DNA of 64,000 nucleotides from Myotis daubentonii (GCF_963259705.1 NC_081844.1:34289341-34353340), one strand, 5' to 3'; shown: positions 37,413-64,000, counted from the first letter of the stretch. The notes: a model not told the origin generated them from the sequence alone. Program-made: numbers and translations.

Positions 37413-37476
37413 CATGAGTTACCACAAGTTGTCTGAGGGATTAAAAAATCAATGAATGCTTTCCCAGTTACTGTAT

Positions 37477-53792
<16,316 letters not shown>

Positions 53793-54112
53793 GACAAGAT
53801 CCTATGATTCAGCCAGTAACTTTTCCTAAACAACAGAGCAATGGAAAAACCAGGAAGCTTCTCTTCTTACTCCCACAATGCAGTCTGGAATAAATAAGAT
53901 AATATGAAAAAGTCATAGCTTCTCTCTTTCTCTAGGTTACTGAGGACAAATCTATCTTAGCCGCCCATCATGTTCTCCTTCAAAATGCAATGTCTGCTAT
54001 TGGGCCTTTATTTTGCCTAGCAGTTGATAAACCCAGGGCTGTTGATGGCAAAACTTGTCTTCTGTCCACCATGGTAAGACCAGTACATTACTGCCCCACC
54101 CCATTTTATTAT
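53793..54112. other. ZNF557 5' intron, no feature recognised
   Basis: Unique-looking DNA upstream of the start exon. No further splice-flanked frame found. Confidence 0.4.
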
Positions 54113-54357
54113 TTACTTATTTTAATCCTCACCCGAGGCAATATTTTCTTTAAAAAAAATTTATTTCAGAGAGAGAGGGAAAGAGAGAGAGAGAGGAACA
54201 TGGATGTGAGACAGAAACATTGATCGGTTGCCTTCCATATGCGTTCTTACTAGGGATTGAACCCAAAACCTGGGTATGTGCTCTGACCAAGAATCGAACC
54301 CGTGACCCTCCAGTGCACGGGACAACTCTCCAACCAACTGAGCCATACCAGCCAGGG
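54113..54357 (-). mobile_element. Ves SINE (older subfamily)
   Basis: Inverted. Tail side TTAATCCTCACCCGAGGCAA with GA-rich run; head complement GAGCCATACCAGCCAGGGGC. Confidence 0.87.
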
Positions 54358-54479
54358 GCTGCTCCACCTCCTTTTAAATTCTCAGATTCACTTAGTCTCA
54401 TCCATGTGGTTGTCACAATCACATTCCCACCTTCAAACCCTATTCACTTGAGACTTGGGCACCTGACTTCCATTATTCT

Positions 54480-54955
54480 TTCAGCTCCAGTCCCATTTCA
54501 CTCAGATGATCTCAGACTCACTGTGTTATGAGTTTGCTTTACTCCACCTTTGCCACACATTTCTATGGGCACCACCCTGGGCTTGCTCATCACCTGACAC
54601 TGCTTCACTATCCAGAACAGTAGTTCAGAAATTTCCCTCTTTCTGAACACAACCTCCCCAACTTTTACTTTGTTCACTCATTTTTTCCTTTCACTACATG
54701 TGTCTTCTACTACATAAAGAACTCAGTCCACCTACTGTCCTCCCTTCTTGCTACCCTCAGTCACCTTCTCTCCTCATTTCATGCTTACCCAGCCTGGATT
54801 ACAATGTCCCTCATTTCCACAAATTTCCTTATCCCTAACCCCCACCTTCACAGTGCTCCGGCAGAACTCTGACCACATGATTCCAATCATCTGCCTGCTC
54901 TGTGACAGCTCTTGGGCAGACCAGCCTGCAGGAGAACTGAGCTATTGTCACCTTT
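54480..54955 (-). mobile_element. Possible LINE-2 fragment
   Basis: CT-rich sequence with the flavour of an inverted L2 3' end (CCACCTTTGCCACACATTTC, CACAGTGCTCCGGCAGAACT, CCAATCATCTGCCTGCTCTG). Highly diverged. Confidence 0.35.
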
Positions 54956-55250
54956 AGACAAATATGATCACCAACATGAAAAGAGCCCTCAACCCTGCAG
55001 GACAATCCTGTAAGTCAATGGAGCTTCCTACTAATCAAACCTTTCTAATCTCTTTAAATCTCACCTTTTCCCTCTATGGCAATCAGCTTCCTATGTAGCC
55101 TTAATGATTCAAGCCTCCTGATAGTCACGCCTGCATTCAACTAGGGCTGAGCTGTGTGACTAATAAAATACTGTGGAGGTGACTTCTAAGTCTGCGTCCT
55201 AAAAGGCACAGCAGTTTCCACCTTGGTCTCTTGCACTGCTTGCTCTAGGG

Positions 55251-55462
55251 CAGCGGTTCTCAACCTGTGGGTCGCGACCCCTTTGGCGGTCGAACGATCC
55301 TTTCACAGGGGTCGCCTAAGACCATCCTGCATATCAGATATTTACATTACAATTCATAACAGTAGCAACATTACAGTGATGAAGTAGCAACGAAAATAAT
55401 TTTAAGGTTGGGTGACAACATGAGGAACTGTATTTAAAGGGCCAGAAGGTTGAAAACTACTG
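55251..55462. mobile_element. SPIN non-autonomous hAT element (second copy)
   Basis: CAGCGGTTCTCAACCTGTGG at the left and GTTGAAAACTACTG at the right. Flanks CTCTAGGG and CTCAAGGG are an 8-bp duplication with one change. It keeps GCATATCAGATATTTACATT and GAAGTAGCAACGAAAATAAT, a SPIN segment missing from the 29-kb copy, so the two copies are different deletion derivatives. Confidence 0.88.
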
Positions 55463-55656
55463 CTCAAGGGGTAGCCGTGCTGCAAGCACACGCACGTGGT
55501 CCTGTGGTGAGAGATACTTGGAGAGGAACTGAGGCCTCTCTCCAACAGCCAGCACAAATGCCAGCATGTGCGTGAACCACCTTGAAAGCGAATCTTTCAG
55601 CACCCGTCAAGCCTTCAGATGACTGCAGTTTCAGCTGATACCTGGCTAAGAAATCA

Positions 55657-55760
55657 TGAAAGAGGGGGTTGGGGGGCAATGGGGGGGGGGATAAGGACAC
55701 ATATGTAATACATTAATCAATAAAGAAAAAAAACAGAGCATAAAAAAAAAAAGAATTCTT
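55657..55760 (+). mobile_element. Very short LINE-1 3' tail
   Basis: GGGGGATAAGGACACATATG, TAATACATTAATCAATAAAG and a poly(A). Resembles the 3' end of the 41.4-kb L1. A short duplication AAGAAATCA lies at 55648-55656 and 55775-55783. Confidence 0.65.
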
Positions 55761-55905
55761 CAGAAAAAAAGAAAAAGAAATCACCGAAGTCCCTGAGCCA
55801 GAACCTTGAACCTAAGATGAATTCCTGAACTACAAAACCTGTGAGACAGGAAATGACTACTATTATTTTAAGTGACTAAGCTTAGCAGCAACAGGTAAGG
55901 AATAT

Positions 55906-57550
55906 ACCCTGACCTTCAGCAGATGGCCCCACATCCTACTTCTCAAAGTGATCATCATGAGAGGACTCTACCTTCCTGATGTCAAAATGACAATCTGAAC
56001 GTTGTTTCCTGCCGCTCTTCTGTTAGAAACCAGGAGCTGTCTCCCCTTTACAAGGCCAGAGTCTACAGCTTTGTTGTGTCCCATCCCACCTGCCCTTAGG
56101 AGCTGCACACTATTGATGACTTCTTGTTTACCCTTCCCTCCAAGCTCTCCCACTCTACTAGACTCTCTCACCATTAAATCCAATGCAGTATTTAGTAATG
56201 AAATACGTCTAATAGCAGTTTTCTTTCCAGTTACTGCTCCATCTCTGCCTCTCAGTGTTTTCACTCTCTGTCTCATTTCCTCATGTCCCACTCACTCCTC
56301 AACACAGTATAATTTGTTTCTACCACTACCAATCCAACTGGTAGAACCACCAATAATCTTATTCACAGAGATGTAGACTGCAACTACACTGATACCAGTT
56401 CTTATCAGTCAGATCAACAAAGACATGGCGGGCCACTTCTTTTATTGGCAAGGCTGTATGGAAGGAAATGCACTCTCATACATTGCTGGGGTACAACTCC
56501 TATGGAAGGAATTTGTCAATGTCAAGCAAAATCAAAAACATTTACTCTTTCACTGTCAATGGAACCTCTAGGGATCTATTGCAACAGTAACACACATGCT
56601 AAAAGACCTGGGTGAGTTTAGTGTAAACCCTGACATTTTTTTCTTTTTTTGTAATGCAAATGCCTGACTTAAGCTTTGATTCCAAGACAACATCCATTTC
56701 AAAGAGGCATCCAGTACAAATACAGCTGTCTCTAAAAAACACATCTGGCAGTCTCAGGACTGTATAAAGAGGCCAGCTGCCTCCGATACAGAGGCTCTTT
56801 ATTTTAGAGCTCTTGATTGATTTTAATTACTGACCATTTGGACTACCTGTTTGTTTTCTCTTCCTGCACTTCAAATTCTTGTTCTTATGTTTTAAATTCA
56901 CCAATAAAGAGTGAATCCATGAACCTTAGGCTCCCACCCTACATCCCAATAAAAGCAGAACCCTAGTCCCATGAACTCTCTTTACCTATGACATTCCTGT
57001 GTGGGCTAAGGTGTGCTTTCTAGGTCTTGTAAGTCATTAACCTGTATCTTTTCAGTTTCCTTATAGTTATTGGTGAAGGGCAATCATAATCAGAACCACA
57101 AGGGCTGGTCTGGAACTTCTAGGAATCTATTTCAACATTGGTTATTAATAGGCTGAGATCAGCACAGAACAGCGAGAGTATTCACTGTGGCCTTATTATA
57201 CCGTAATATCAAAGGATTGGAAACAACACAAATGACCATCAATAGGGAATCAGTTCAATAAACTATGGGATACCCACATCATGAAGAAACATGCAGCCAA
57301 AAAAAGAAAAAGACAATTTCTATGTATTGATAAATTCTTATCTTCAATAAATTTAAGTGGAAAAAAAAATCAAAATACCAAGCAGCATATATAGAATGTA
57401 GTAACAGAATAAAATATAATTCCATAAAACTAGCTTCTTGAGGTCTCTATGTGTATCCTCCCTGCACCTAAGAGATGAAAGCAATAAATGGTGTGAGTGT
57501 GTACAGAGAGGGGAACATAAGACACTAAGAGTGAGTGTGGGCCAGGTGAA
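55906..57550. other. ZNF557 5' intron with diffuse old repeats
   Basis: Old L1/HAL1-like pieces are likely at 56400-56560 and 57130-57330 (CAAATGACCATCAATAGGGA). An LTR-like stretch with AATAAAAGCAGAACCCTAGT is near 56950. None can be bounded. No gene seen. Confidence 0.35.
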
Positions 57551-57559
57551 AAGGAGTTG

Positions 57560-58083
57560 TAGGGAGTCGATGACTCCTGGGCCTGTATGATAGACGGGTT
57601 AACACTCCTGCTCCAAAGATGTCCACTGCGCAGAACCTGTGAATGTGCTACCTTAGAAGGCAAAGAATTTTACAGATGTGATCAAGGTAAAGATCTTGAG
57701 ATGGGGAGAGGATCCTGAATTAGCCAGGTGGGCCCAATGTCATCACAAGGGTCCTTATAAAAGAGAAGCAGGAGGGTCCGGATCTGCAAAAGAGATGTGA
57801 TGATGAAAACAGAGGTCAGAGAGAGAGAGAGAGACTGGAAGATGCTACACTGCTAGCTCTGAAGATGAAAAGAGAAGCATTAAGCCAAGGAAAGAATGCA
57901 GGCAGCCTCTATATGAAGATCAAGGCAAGGGAATGGATTCTCCCCAGAGACTCTTGAAGGAATGCAGTCCAGCCAACTCATTTAGGATTTCTGACCTCCA
58001 GAACCACAGGAAAATAAATTTGCAATGCATTAAGCCACAAAGTTTATGATAATTTTACAGCAGCTATAGGAAACTAATACAGC
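57560..58083 (+). mobile_element. MLT1-type LTR
   Basis: Order of MLT1 motifs: CCTGTGAATGTGCTACCTTA, TGGGCCCAATGTCATCACAA, GGGTCCTTATAAAAGAGAAG, GAGGTCAGAGAGAGAGAG and CAGCTATAGGAAACTAATAC. Confidence 0.82.
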
Positions 58084-58260
58084 CTCTCAATCAAACCCTC
58101 CCTGAGCCTTGGTGTGAGTCCAGCAGACCCACATGACTGTGGCAGAATTTCCTTACCTGCTGCAGGTGGAGGATGGCTCCTTTCTCCTCACCAGGCACCC
58201 AATTTGTAGTTAGGAAGAGTCACAGTCACTGAGCTGAGGAGAAAGAGAAGAGGTAGGATC

Positions 58261-59034
58261 TGCTGGGGTCCAACCCCAGCAGGTCCAGGGGTCCCCAAAG
58301 GTGTGGACGGAGTCTGCGAAGAAGGAATGACACGGAGACAGCGTTCAGTTGATCAGCAGCCTAGCCAGGATCTCTAGCCAAGTTCTGGTTAGGATCTCCA
58401 GCCAAGTTCTGTCTAGGATCTCCAGCCAAGTTCTGTGTCTAGGTTCTCTAGCCATGTTCTCTCGCTAGGTTCTCCAGCCAGGTTCTGTGTCTAGGTTCTC
58501 CAGCCAAGTTCTGTCACCAGGTTCTCTAGCCAGGTTCTCCAGCCAGGTTCTATCCAGGTTCTCCTGCCATGTTCTGTTGCCAGGTTCTGTTGCCATGTTC
58601 TCTCGCCAGGTTCTGTGTCTAGGTTCTGTGTCTGTGTTCTGTGTCCTGTTGTCTTGTTACATCTGTATTTATACCAGTTGATTCCAATCCTATCAATCTC
58701 TATTCTAAAGGTTAGGGCGTTTCTTATCTCCATTCCAGGGAGTAAAGATTATGTAGCTTAAGCATGATTGTTCGTAGTTGAAGTGATTAACTACCCGCCT
58801 AGCACTTAGTTAAGGGGTTTTATTCCCTCCCTAACTTCAGGGAAAAATCCCTACCTGGGGAAACAACCTTTCTCGGAGAGGTGACCTTGGTTAAAACACA
58901 TAGCGCCAAGAAGGTGAGCAAACATATTAAGAACAGTATGCCATATACACCAGGTCCCTTGAAACATATGCTGTGCAGATGTTTCTTCCCTGCAGCGACT
59001 GTGTCAAGCAGCAAGGATGGACTGGCTCCCGGCA
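58261..59034 (-). mobile_element. Solo LTR of a class II (beta-type) endogenous retrovirus
   Basis: 774 bp with TG...CA ends and a perfect 6-bp duplication AGGATC at 58255-58260 and 59035-59040, the size typical of class II ERVs. A TATAAA box (58673-58668) is in U3 on the minus strand. Directly downstream is a 13-bp tandem repeat, then a U5-like end. No gag, pol or env beside it, so it is a recombined solo LTR. It lies in the ZNF557 5' intron, in the same orientation as the gene. Confidence 0.85.
58365..58650. repeat. 13-bp tandem repeats inside the LTR
   Basis: About twenty variants of AGGTTCTCCAGCC alternating with AGTTCTGTGTCT-type units. They sit just 3' of the TATA box, so they would be in R or early U5 of the transcript. 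Confidence 0.85.
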
Positions 59035-59254
59035 AGGATCCACCCAGCTCACAGAGCCCCAAGAGGAGAGGACACTGGCAAGTTGCCTGGGACACTCTCA
59101 GACCCCAAGTACCCCTTCAAGGTCTTTCAGCAGTTGGAGTTCACGTGAGGGCAGAAGGGGACTCTGCTCAGGTTACAGATTCAGAGACTCCTATCTCCTC
59201 TTGGATATGCTGGTGCTGGGAAGGTCACAGAGAACGGGCCTCTTCACACCAGTG

Positions 59255-59465
59255 TTGCCTAACAGAACTGTCAGTGACAGAAATGTTCTTTAATTCTGCT
59301 CTGTCCAGTGTGGCAGCCACTAGCCACAGGTGGCTACTGATCACTTGAAATATGGTCATTGGGACTGAGAAGATGAGTTTTTAGTTGTATTTTTCATTGG
59401 TTTAACTGAAATGGCGGCACGTGGCTAATGGCCACCGTGGTGGACAGAGGAGTCCTACATATACT
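59255..59465. mobile_element. hAT-Charlie (MER1-like) MITE
   Basis: CTCTGTCCAGTGTGGCAGCC, ACTAGCCACAGGTGGCTACT, GATCACTTGAAATATGGTCA and GGCACGTGGCTAATGGCCAC follow an ancient mammalian MITE with inverted 'chemically similar' arms. Confidence 0.6.
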
Positions 59466-60490
59466 CAGGCCTGACTTTCTTTCGGATGTGGAGGGGCGGA
59501 CCTGTGAGTGGCAAAGTGGGGTGAAAACATGGACCTGGGAGAGGGTGATGCCTGCAGGTCTGCATGGACAGGAGCTAGGAGCATAGTAAATGCTCTGTGC
59601 TACCTGACAAATGCATGCATGAATGGAAGCATTATAATATTCTCTTAGTTCTAAACTCTAAGGTCTCTTTTTTTTTTCTACTTCTTTCCTCCTCCACAGC
59701 CATTATCCAGGCCTGGGGTACAACCATCTTAATCCTAAACTTCTTCCTATCACCTTCTATCTTCCCTCTTAAGTCCTCGTTCTTAATCCTGAAGTCCATT
59801 TTAATCGGCATGCAAAAACCAAGTGCTAACCACACATCCTCTTCAGCGTCTGCTCACTGGCTTTAAAACAGAGTCAAAAGTAATGCCTGACCTGCTCCTG
59901 CCTGCCATCTGTCCAGCCTGGCTCACATTCCTTCCCTAGGTTGTTGTCCTGGCTTCAGCCACCCCTGTCTTCCCAGTTTATGGAGAACCCCAGGCTCTCC
60001 TGCGTTTGGGGTTGTTTTCAGGCAGTTCTCTCTGCCCAAAGTGCTCTCTTAAATGTACTCCCACACCTTCACGCTAGTCTAGTTCTATGACTAGCAAAAT
60101 CCAGCCCCAATTTTAGCTCAAGCTAAATATCAGGCCTTCTCAAAGTGACTTCCTTGTTCCCTCAGGTTGAGTCCTCTGTGCCAAGCTCCCACATCACTTA
60201 CGTAATTAATTGTTTAGAATGTAAATTCCATGGAGGCAAGACAAGGTCTGCTTGGTTCTCCAGGGTCCCTCTGCATCTGGCTCAGGGCCTCGCTCATGGA
60301 GATGATGAACCATCCTGGTTTGCCTATGACTGTCCTGATTTGAACACTAAATGTCCTATATCCTGGCAAATTCCTCATAGCCGAATAAATGAGGATGGCT
60401 GGTCCCCTAAATTGCACACTCAAAAAGGATCTGTTGTATGACAAGCAAATATTACCCTCAACAATGATACAGGAAAGCTAATGAAAAAGG
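59466..60490. other. Intron/5' flank DNA, possible L2 piece
   Basis: An inverted L2-like segment is likely at about 59880-60110 (CCTGACCTGCTCCTGCCTGC, TCTCTCTGCCCAAAGTGCTC). No gene seen. Confidence 0.4.
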
Positions 60491-60491
60491 C

Positions 60492-60494
<3 letters not shown>

Positions 60495-60537
<43 letters not shown>

Positions 60538-60571
60538 TCCCCCCCCCACACACACACCCACACACACACAA
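60495..60571. repeat. (TA)n then (CA)n microsatellites
   Basis: About 20 TA units, a C-run, then interrupted CA units. Confidence 0.92.
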
Positions 60572-61223
60572 TGATTAAAGCCCAACAATTGAATATAAAA
60601 TTACTTAAAATGCTTCTCTTCAATATGAATCACCAGACTGTTATTTCAGAAAAGTTTCAAGAAACAAAGTTAATTTCTATTAGAAGGCAAGTTGTGGAGG
60701 ACAGTCTTTGGAAACTGGCACCCTACCCTTCAATCTGTAAGTTGTTGTTTAATATTCCTCCAAATGATTTTAAATCTCATTGAGAAAAAATTCCACTTGT
60801 CCAAAATACATTTGTTTGTTGGTCAATTTAAATTTATGTTACTAATATAAAAAAGTTAAAAACTTTTTGTCTCCCTGATGCCCTCAAATCTTTGTGGAGG
60901 ATTTATAGAGCTTTAGAAGTCAAACTCAACAGGACTGAGGAATGTTGCTAAATATTCCTGCTAGTCTGTAGTTGGATGACTTGTCATACTTCATATACAT
61001 GTAAAAATTATATATTATACTTATATATAAAATACCAACATTTTTAGTATATAATGTGAGCAAATACATATCTCTGTACTCTTACACATTTTGTTATTTA
61101 CCTATTTAATGTGTATTTATTTTCAGGTAACTGTATTTATTGAATTATTTACATACATATAGCCACACACACCTTACTATCTTTCCCTTGAATATAATGC
61201 ATCAAACGTAAGAAATTTTTCTT
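60572..61223. other. AT-rich intron DNA, no feature recognised
   Basis: Nothing identifiable apart from general AT-richness. Confidence 0.45.
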
Positions 61224-61240
61224 AAGATTCTCTCATTCTT

Positions 61241-61448
61241 GCCCTGGCCGGTTTGGCTCAGTAGATAAAGCCTCAGCCTGTGGACTGAAGGGTCCTGAGT
61301 TCGATTCCTGTCAGGAGCACATGCTGGGGTTGGGGGTTCGATTCCTAGTGCGGGGCAGCCGATCAATGATTCTCTCTCATCATTGATGTTCCTATCTCTC
61401 TCTCCCTCTCCCTTCCTTTCTGAAATCAATAAAAATATATTTTAAAAA
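61241..61448 (+). mobile_element. Ves SINE with perfect 17-bp duplication
   Basis: Flanked by AAGATTCTCTCATTCTT at 61224-61240 and 61449-61465. Head GCCCTGGCCGGTTTGGCTCA, B box AGTTCGATTCCTGTC. The body has a second TTCGATTCC motif. Confidence 0.95.
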
Positions 61449-61465
61449 AAGATTCTCTCATTCTT

Positions 61466-62022
61466 AGTGACTCTGTGTGTTTCCGATCTGAGCTCAAGAA
61501 AGTCCATTAGCAGTTTCTCTGCCCAGTGGAGGCAGGTGGAACCTGTTGTCACAAGTTCCACACAGCCCTCACCTGGTCACACAGGACTCTTAAATCAGTG
61601 AGGAAAGGTGAGCCTCAAACCTGGTTTCAACTCAAACCTGAACTCTAGAGGTGCTTTTCTTGTCTGAGGAGGAGAAAAAAAAAAGCACAAAGATTGCCTT
61701 TGAGGCCTTTTACAGAGCATAATACAGTTACTGAATGGCAAAGCCATCCCATTCACGTTTCTTTTCTGAATTTGCTGATGAACGTGTAATTGTTGGCTGT
61801 GACTGGAATTTCCTGAGTCCCATCCAGCCAGCTGCTCCCCAAGCGGGAAAGCAGGTTCATGCTGTGTGCAATTGGCTCGCTCAGCTCATTTGGCTGCAGA
61901 GTTTTGGGCGACTCCAGTCACTTTCAACGCGGCTTGTCACTTGGGGGCCCTATCCATGACTCAGCTGACTTTTAACAATTTCCACAGTTCGTTCAGAGCC
62001 CCAGAGGCTGTAAGGCCCTAGG
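61466..62022. other. 5' flank of the CpG island, no feature recognised
   Basis: Unclassified DNA between a Ves SINE and a MER20-like element. Confidence 0.45.
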
Positions 62023-62190
62023 GCAGGGCTTCCTAAGCTCAGCCCTACTGACGTTTGGGGCTGGATAATTCTTTGTTGCGAAGGTTGTGCATGGAGGTCG
62101 TGGAGCGGCATCCCCGGTCTCCGCCCTCCAGATGCCAATGGTACCCGCCCCGCCCCCTTGTAATAACCCGAACACAGCCTCCGGACTAGG
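62023..62190 (-). mobile_element. MER20-like hAT-Charlie MITE
   Basis: Complement of MER20: GGGCAGGGCTTCCTAAGCTC, TGGGGCTGGATAATTCTTTG, TTGTGCATGGAGG and CAGATGCCAATGGTACCCGC follow its order. It overlaps the left edge of the CpG island. Confidence 0.7.
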
Positions 62191-62665
62191 CTGCAAGTCC
62201 GCTGGGGGCCATCATCACACCCGGCGAGGGGGAAGGGGGCTGGGGTGGGTGGAAGCTCGGAAGGAGGGAAGCGGCGCGCAGAGCTGGGAGGTACCAGCAG
62301 CTCCCGGCAGACAACGGTCCCGGGCGGGACAGCCAGTCCCCGGGCCGTGACGGGGTGCCCTCAGCCCACGCCCCTCCCTGCAGCGCCCCGACCACCCGCA
62401 GCTCACCGCGTCCTCCCCTCGCACTGCGGCCAACCGTACCACGTGGACGCCGTCCCACCCAGAGAAGACGGAGCACACACCACGAAGCCAGCCGCCACGG
62501 CAGCCTCCGCGGCGCCTCCCCGCGCTCCTACTTCCGGTCTCGGGCTGGCGGCTCCGCACGGGCTTCCGGTCACGGGCTGCCCACCGCGGAGAGCGAGAAT
62601 CTTGGGGGCTCGGGGCAGAGGTGGTGATCCAGGCGAGCGGGGGCCGGGAGAGACCCACGGGCGGT
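62100..62665 (-). promoter_or_regulatory. ZNF557: CpG island, probable ZNF557 promoter
   Basis: CpG-rich, TATA-less sequence with paired TTCCGG/CCGGAA-type ETS-like sites (ACTTCCGGTCTCG, GCTTCCGGTCACG near 62530-62575). On the minus strand a strong donor (CGCG|GTGAGC) ends at 62407 and could close a non-coding exon 1. The link to the start exon 8.6 kb away is inference from orientation and the lack of another candidate gene. Confidence 0.6.
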
Positions 62666-62764
62666 GTGTGAGCAGAGACTAGTTTCTGGGGTCGGGACTA
62701 GGCTCTGGGAGACGCCAGACACAGAGGGCGTGGCTGTGGGCGAGGACCTGTTCAAGGGGTGGGG

Positions 62765-63300
62765 GCTGGTCAGGGGCCAGGGGGCGTGGCCGCAGATGGT
62801 ACCAGGGGCCAGGGGGCGTGGCCTCAGGTGGTACCGGGGGCCAGGGGGCGAGGCCGTGAGTGGTACTAGGACCAGAGGGCGTGGCCGCAGATGGTACCAG
62901 GGGCCAGGGGGCGTGGCCGAGGGTGGTACCAGGGGCCAGGGGGCGTGGCCGAGGGCGGTACCAGGGACCAGGGGGCGTGGCCGCAGATGGTACCGGGGGC
63001 CAGGGGGCGTGGCCGCAGATGGTACCTGGGGCCAGGGGGCGAGGCCGTGAGTGGTACTAGGACCAGAGGGCGTGGCCGCAGATGGTACCAGGGACCAGGG
63101 GGCGTGGCCGCAGATGGTACCAGGGGCCAGGGGGCGTGGCCTCAGGTGGTACCGGGGGCCAGGGGGCGAGGCCGTGAGTGGTACTAGGACCAGAGGGCGT
63201 GGCCGCAGATGGTACCAGGGGGCGTGGCCTCAGGTGGTACCGGGGCCAGGGGGCGTGGCCGAGGGTGGTACCAGGACCAGGGGGCGTGGCCGTGGTTGGA
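62765..63300. repeat. 33-bp GC-rich VNTR beside the CpG island
   Basis: About sixteen units of GGGGGCGTGGCCGCAGATGG plus TACCAGGGGCCAG. A multi-unit block with variant units (GAGGCCGTGAGTGGTACTAG then GACCAGAGGGCGTGG) appears three times, near 62850, 63030 and 63160. That indicates higher-order duplication. The long open frames here are repeat artefacts. Confidence 0.92.
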
Positions 63301-63615
63301 GGCCAGTTTGCCCCTGGGGCTGTGAAGGGGACCGGCATGCAGGTGGTACCAGGCGGAGAGGACTGGGTGATGGGTGGGGACCAGATTCCCGGTTAAGGCT
63401 GTGGGCGGGAACCAGACCTGAGGGTGAGGCGGGAGTAGACGGGCAGGATGGTGGACAAGACCCATTCCAGGGGCGGGGATGAGGCAGGGATGGGGCTGGA
63501 ATAGGTGAGGGGGGCTGAACAGTGGGTAGAAAGCTCTAGGGGCGGGCCAACGTGGGGCTTTCCTGGATCCCTGGACTTTACAGTAAACCCTCGGTTTTGC
63601 GAATCTCCATTTAAA
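63301..63615. other. GC-rich flank, no gene recognised
   Basis: Decays from the VNTR into unique DNA. No exon could be supported. Confidence 0.45.
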
Positions 63616-63628
63616 GGACTTCAGATTT

Positions 63629-63835
63629 TTAAAAAATATATATATTTTATTGATTTTTTTACAGAGAGGAAGGGAGAGGGATAGAGAGTTAGAAACATCA
63701 ATCAGCCGCCTCCTGCACACTCCCCACTGGGCATGTGCCCACAACCAAGGTACATGCCCTTGACCAGAATCGAACCTGGGACCCTTGAGTCTACAGGCCG
63801 ACCCTCTATCCATTGAGCCAAACCAGCCAGGGCGA
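63629..63835 (-). mobile_element. Ves SINE with 12-bp duplication
   Basis: Inverted, near consensus. Flanked by GACTTCAGATTT at 63617-63628 and 63836-63847. Tail side ATATATTTTATTGATTTTTT; head complement GAGCCAAACCAGCCAGGGC. Confidence 0.94.
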
Positions 63836-63847
63836 GACTTCAGATTT

Positions 63848-64000
63848 AAGGGACAAAATTTCCAGTCCATATGTCATATGTGACAGCACCCTGTTAATTG
63901 TAAAATGCTTTTAACCAACATTGGCTTATAATTAACAGGGTTTTTTTTCTTTTTTGTTTTTTTGGTTATTCACTATTTTAAACAAATTTTAGTGAATAGG
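63848..64000. other. Unclassified window end
   Basis: AT-rich DNA with a T-run; nothing recognised. Confidence 0.4.

Larger units (their letters stand above)
55070..55905 (+). mobile_element. MLT1-type LTR, split by SPIN and a short L1 tail
   Basis: Pieces 55070-55250, 55463-55656 and 55775-55905 read in MLT1 order, ending CCTGTGAGACAGGAAATGAC, TTTTAAGTGACTAAGCTTAG and CAGCAACAGGTAA. Confidence 0.6.

Noticed and set aside
62215..62658. A coding start exon of ZNF557 in the CpG island
   Set aside because: No ATG on the minus strand joins in frame to the linker exon. The exon at 53771-53792 does, so the island exon is probably non-coding.
62664..63482. Repetitive open frames (GARGRGRRWYQ-type repeats)
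   Set aside because: Translation of the 33-bp VNTR, whose unit length is a multiple of three.

Overview
This window is vertebrate nuclear DNA from a vespertilionid (vesper) bat, Myotis-like. The evidence is the repeat content. There are about seventeen Ves SINEs (tRNA-derived, bat-specific) and at least thirteen HeliBat-type Helitron units (5' TCCTATATAATAAAAGG, 3' GGGCCTCTAG). There are also a small piggyBac MITE with TTAA ends, several hAT MITEs and two SPIN ('space invader') hAT copies. Recent DNA-transposon activity on this scale is a known trait of vesper bats among mammals. All genes have introns; nothing is bacterial or viral apart from old endogenous retroviral LTRs.

Layout. (1) 1-6.19 kb: the 3' half of MIER2 (+), six exons from the end of the ELM2 domain through SANT to the conserved C-terminus, then the 3' UTR. 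Two degenerate minisatellites lie in its introns. (2) 6.2-12.0 kb: intergenic, with old L1 pieces and a hAT MITE. (3) 12.0-20.9 kb: PLPP2 (PPAP2C, +), all six coding exons, predicted 288 aa, with a CpG-island promoter. Its introns hold a Helitron, the piggyBac MITE and L1s. In human 19p13.3 MIER2 and PLPP2 are also neighbours, with PLPP2 on the telomeric side. (4) 20.9-37.4 kb: repeat-rich intergenic DNA with a foldback hAT inside a Ves SINE, L1s, a SPIN copy, a 1.05-kb degenerate TTAGGG-like tract at 30.8-31.9 kb, three Helitrons, an MLT1 LTR and a decayed C2H2 zinc-finger array. (5) 37.5-62.6 kb: a KRAB zinc-finger gene on the minus strand that I assign to ZNF557. Six coding exons splice in frame to 399 aa: start exon, linker, KRAB-A, KRAB-B, spacer and a nine-finger exon. 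A CpG island at 62.1-62.66 kb is its probable promoter. The 13.1-kb intron between KRAB-A and KRAB-B is almost entirely transposons: an L1 containing a triple Helitron array, a hAT and an inverted Helitron composite. (6) 62.7-64 kb: a 33-bp VNTR beside the CpG island, then a Ves SINE.

MIER2 is a chromatin co-repressor subunit (HDAC recruitment), PLPP2 a membrane lipid phosphate phosphatase and ZNF557 a KRAB repressor. They are not functionally linked. The most notable points are a PLPP2-ZNF557 adjacency (several Mb apart in human) with telomere-like repeats between them in the orientation expected of a former chromosome end, and a composite Helitron present twice in opposite orientations with the same abnormal internal junction. 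No new coding system was found; the unusual biology here is transposon biology.
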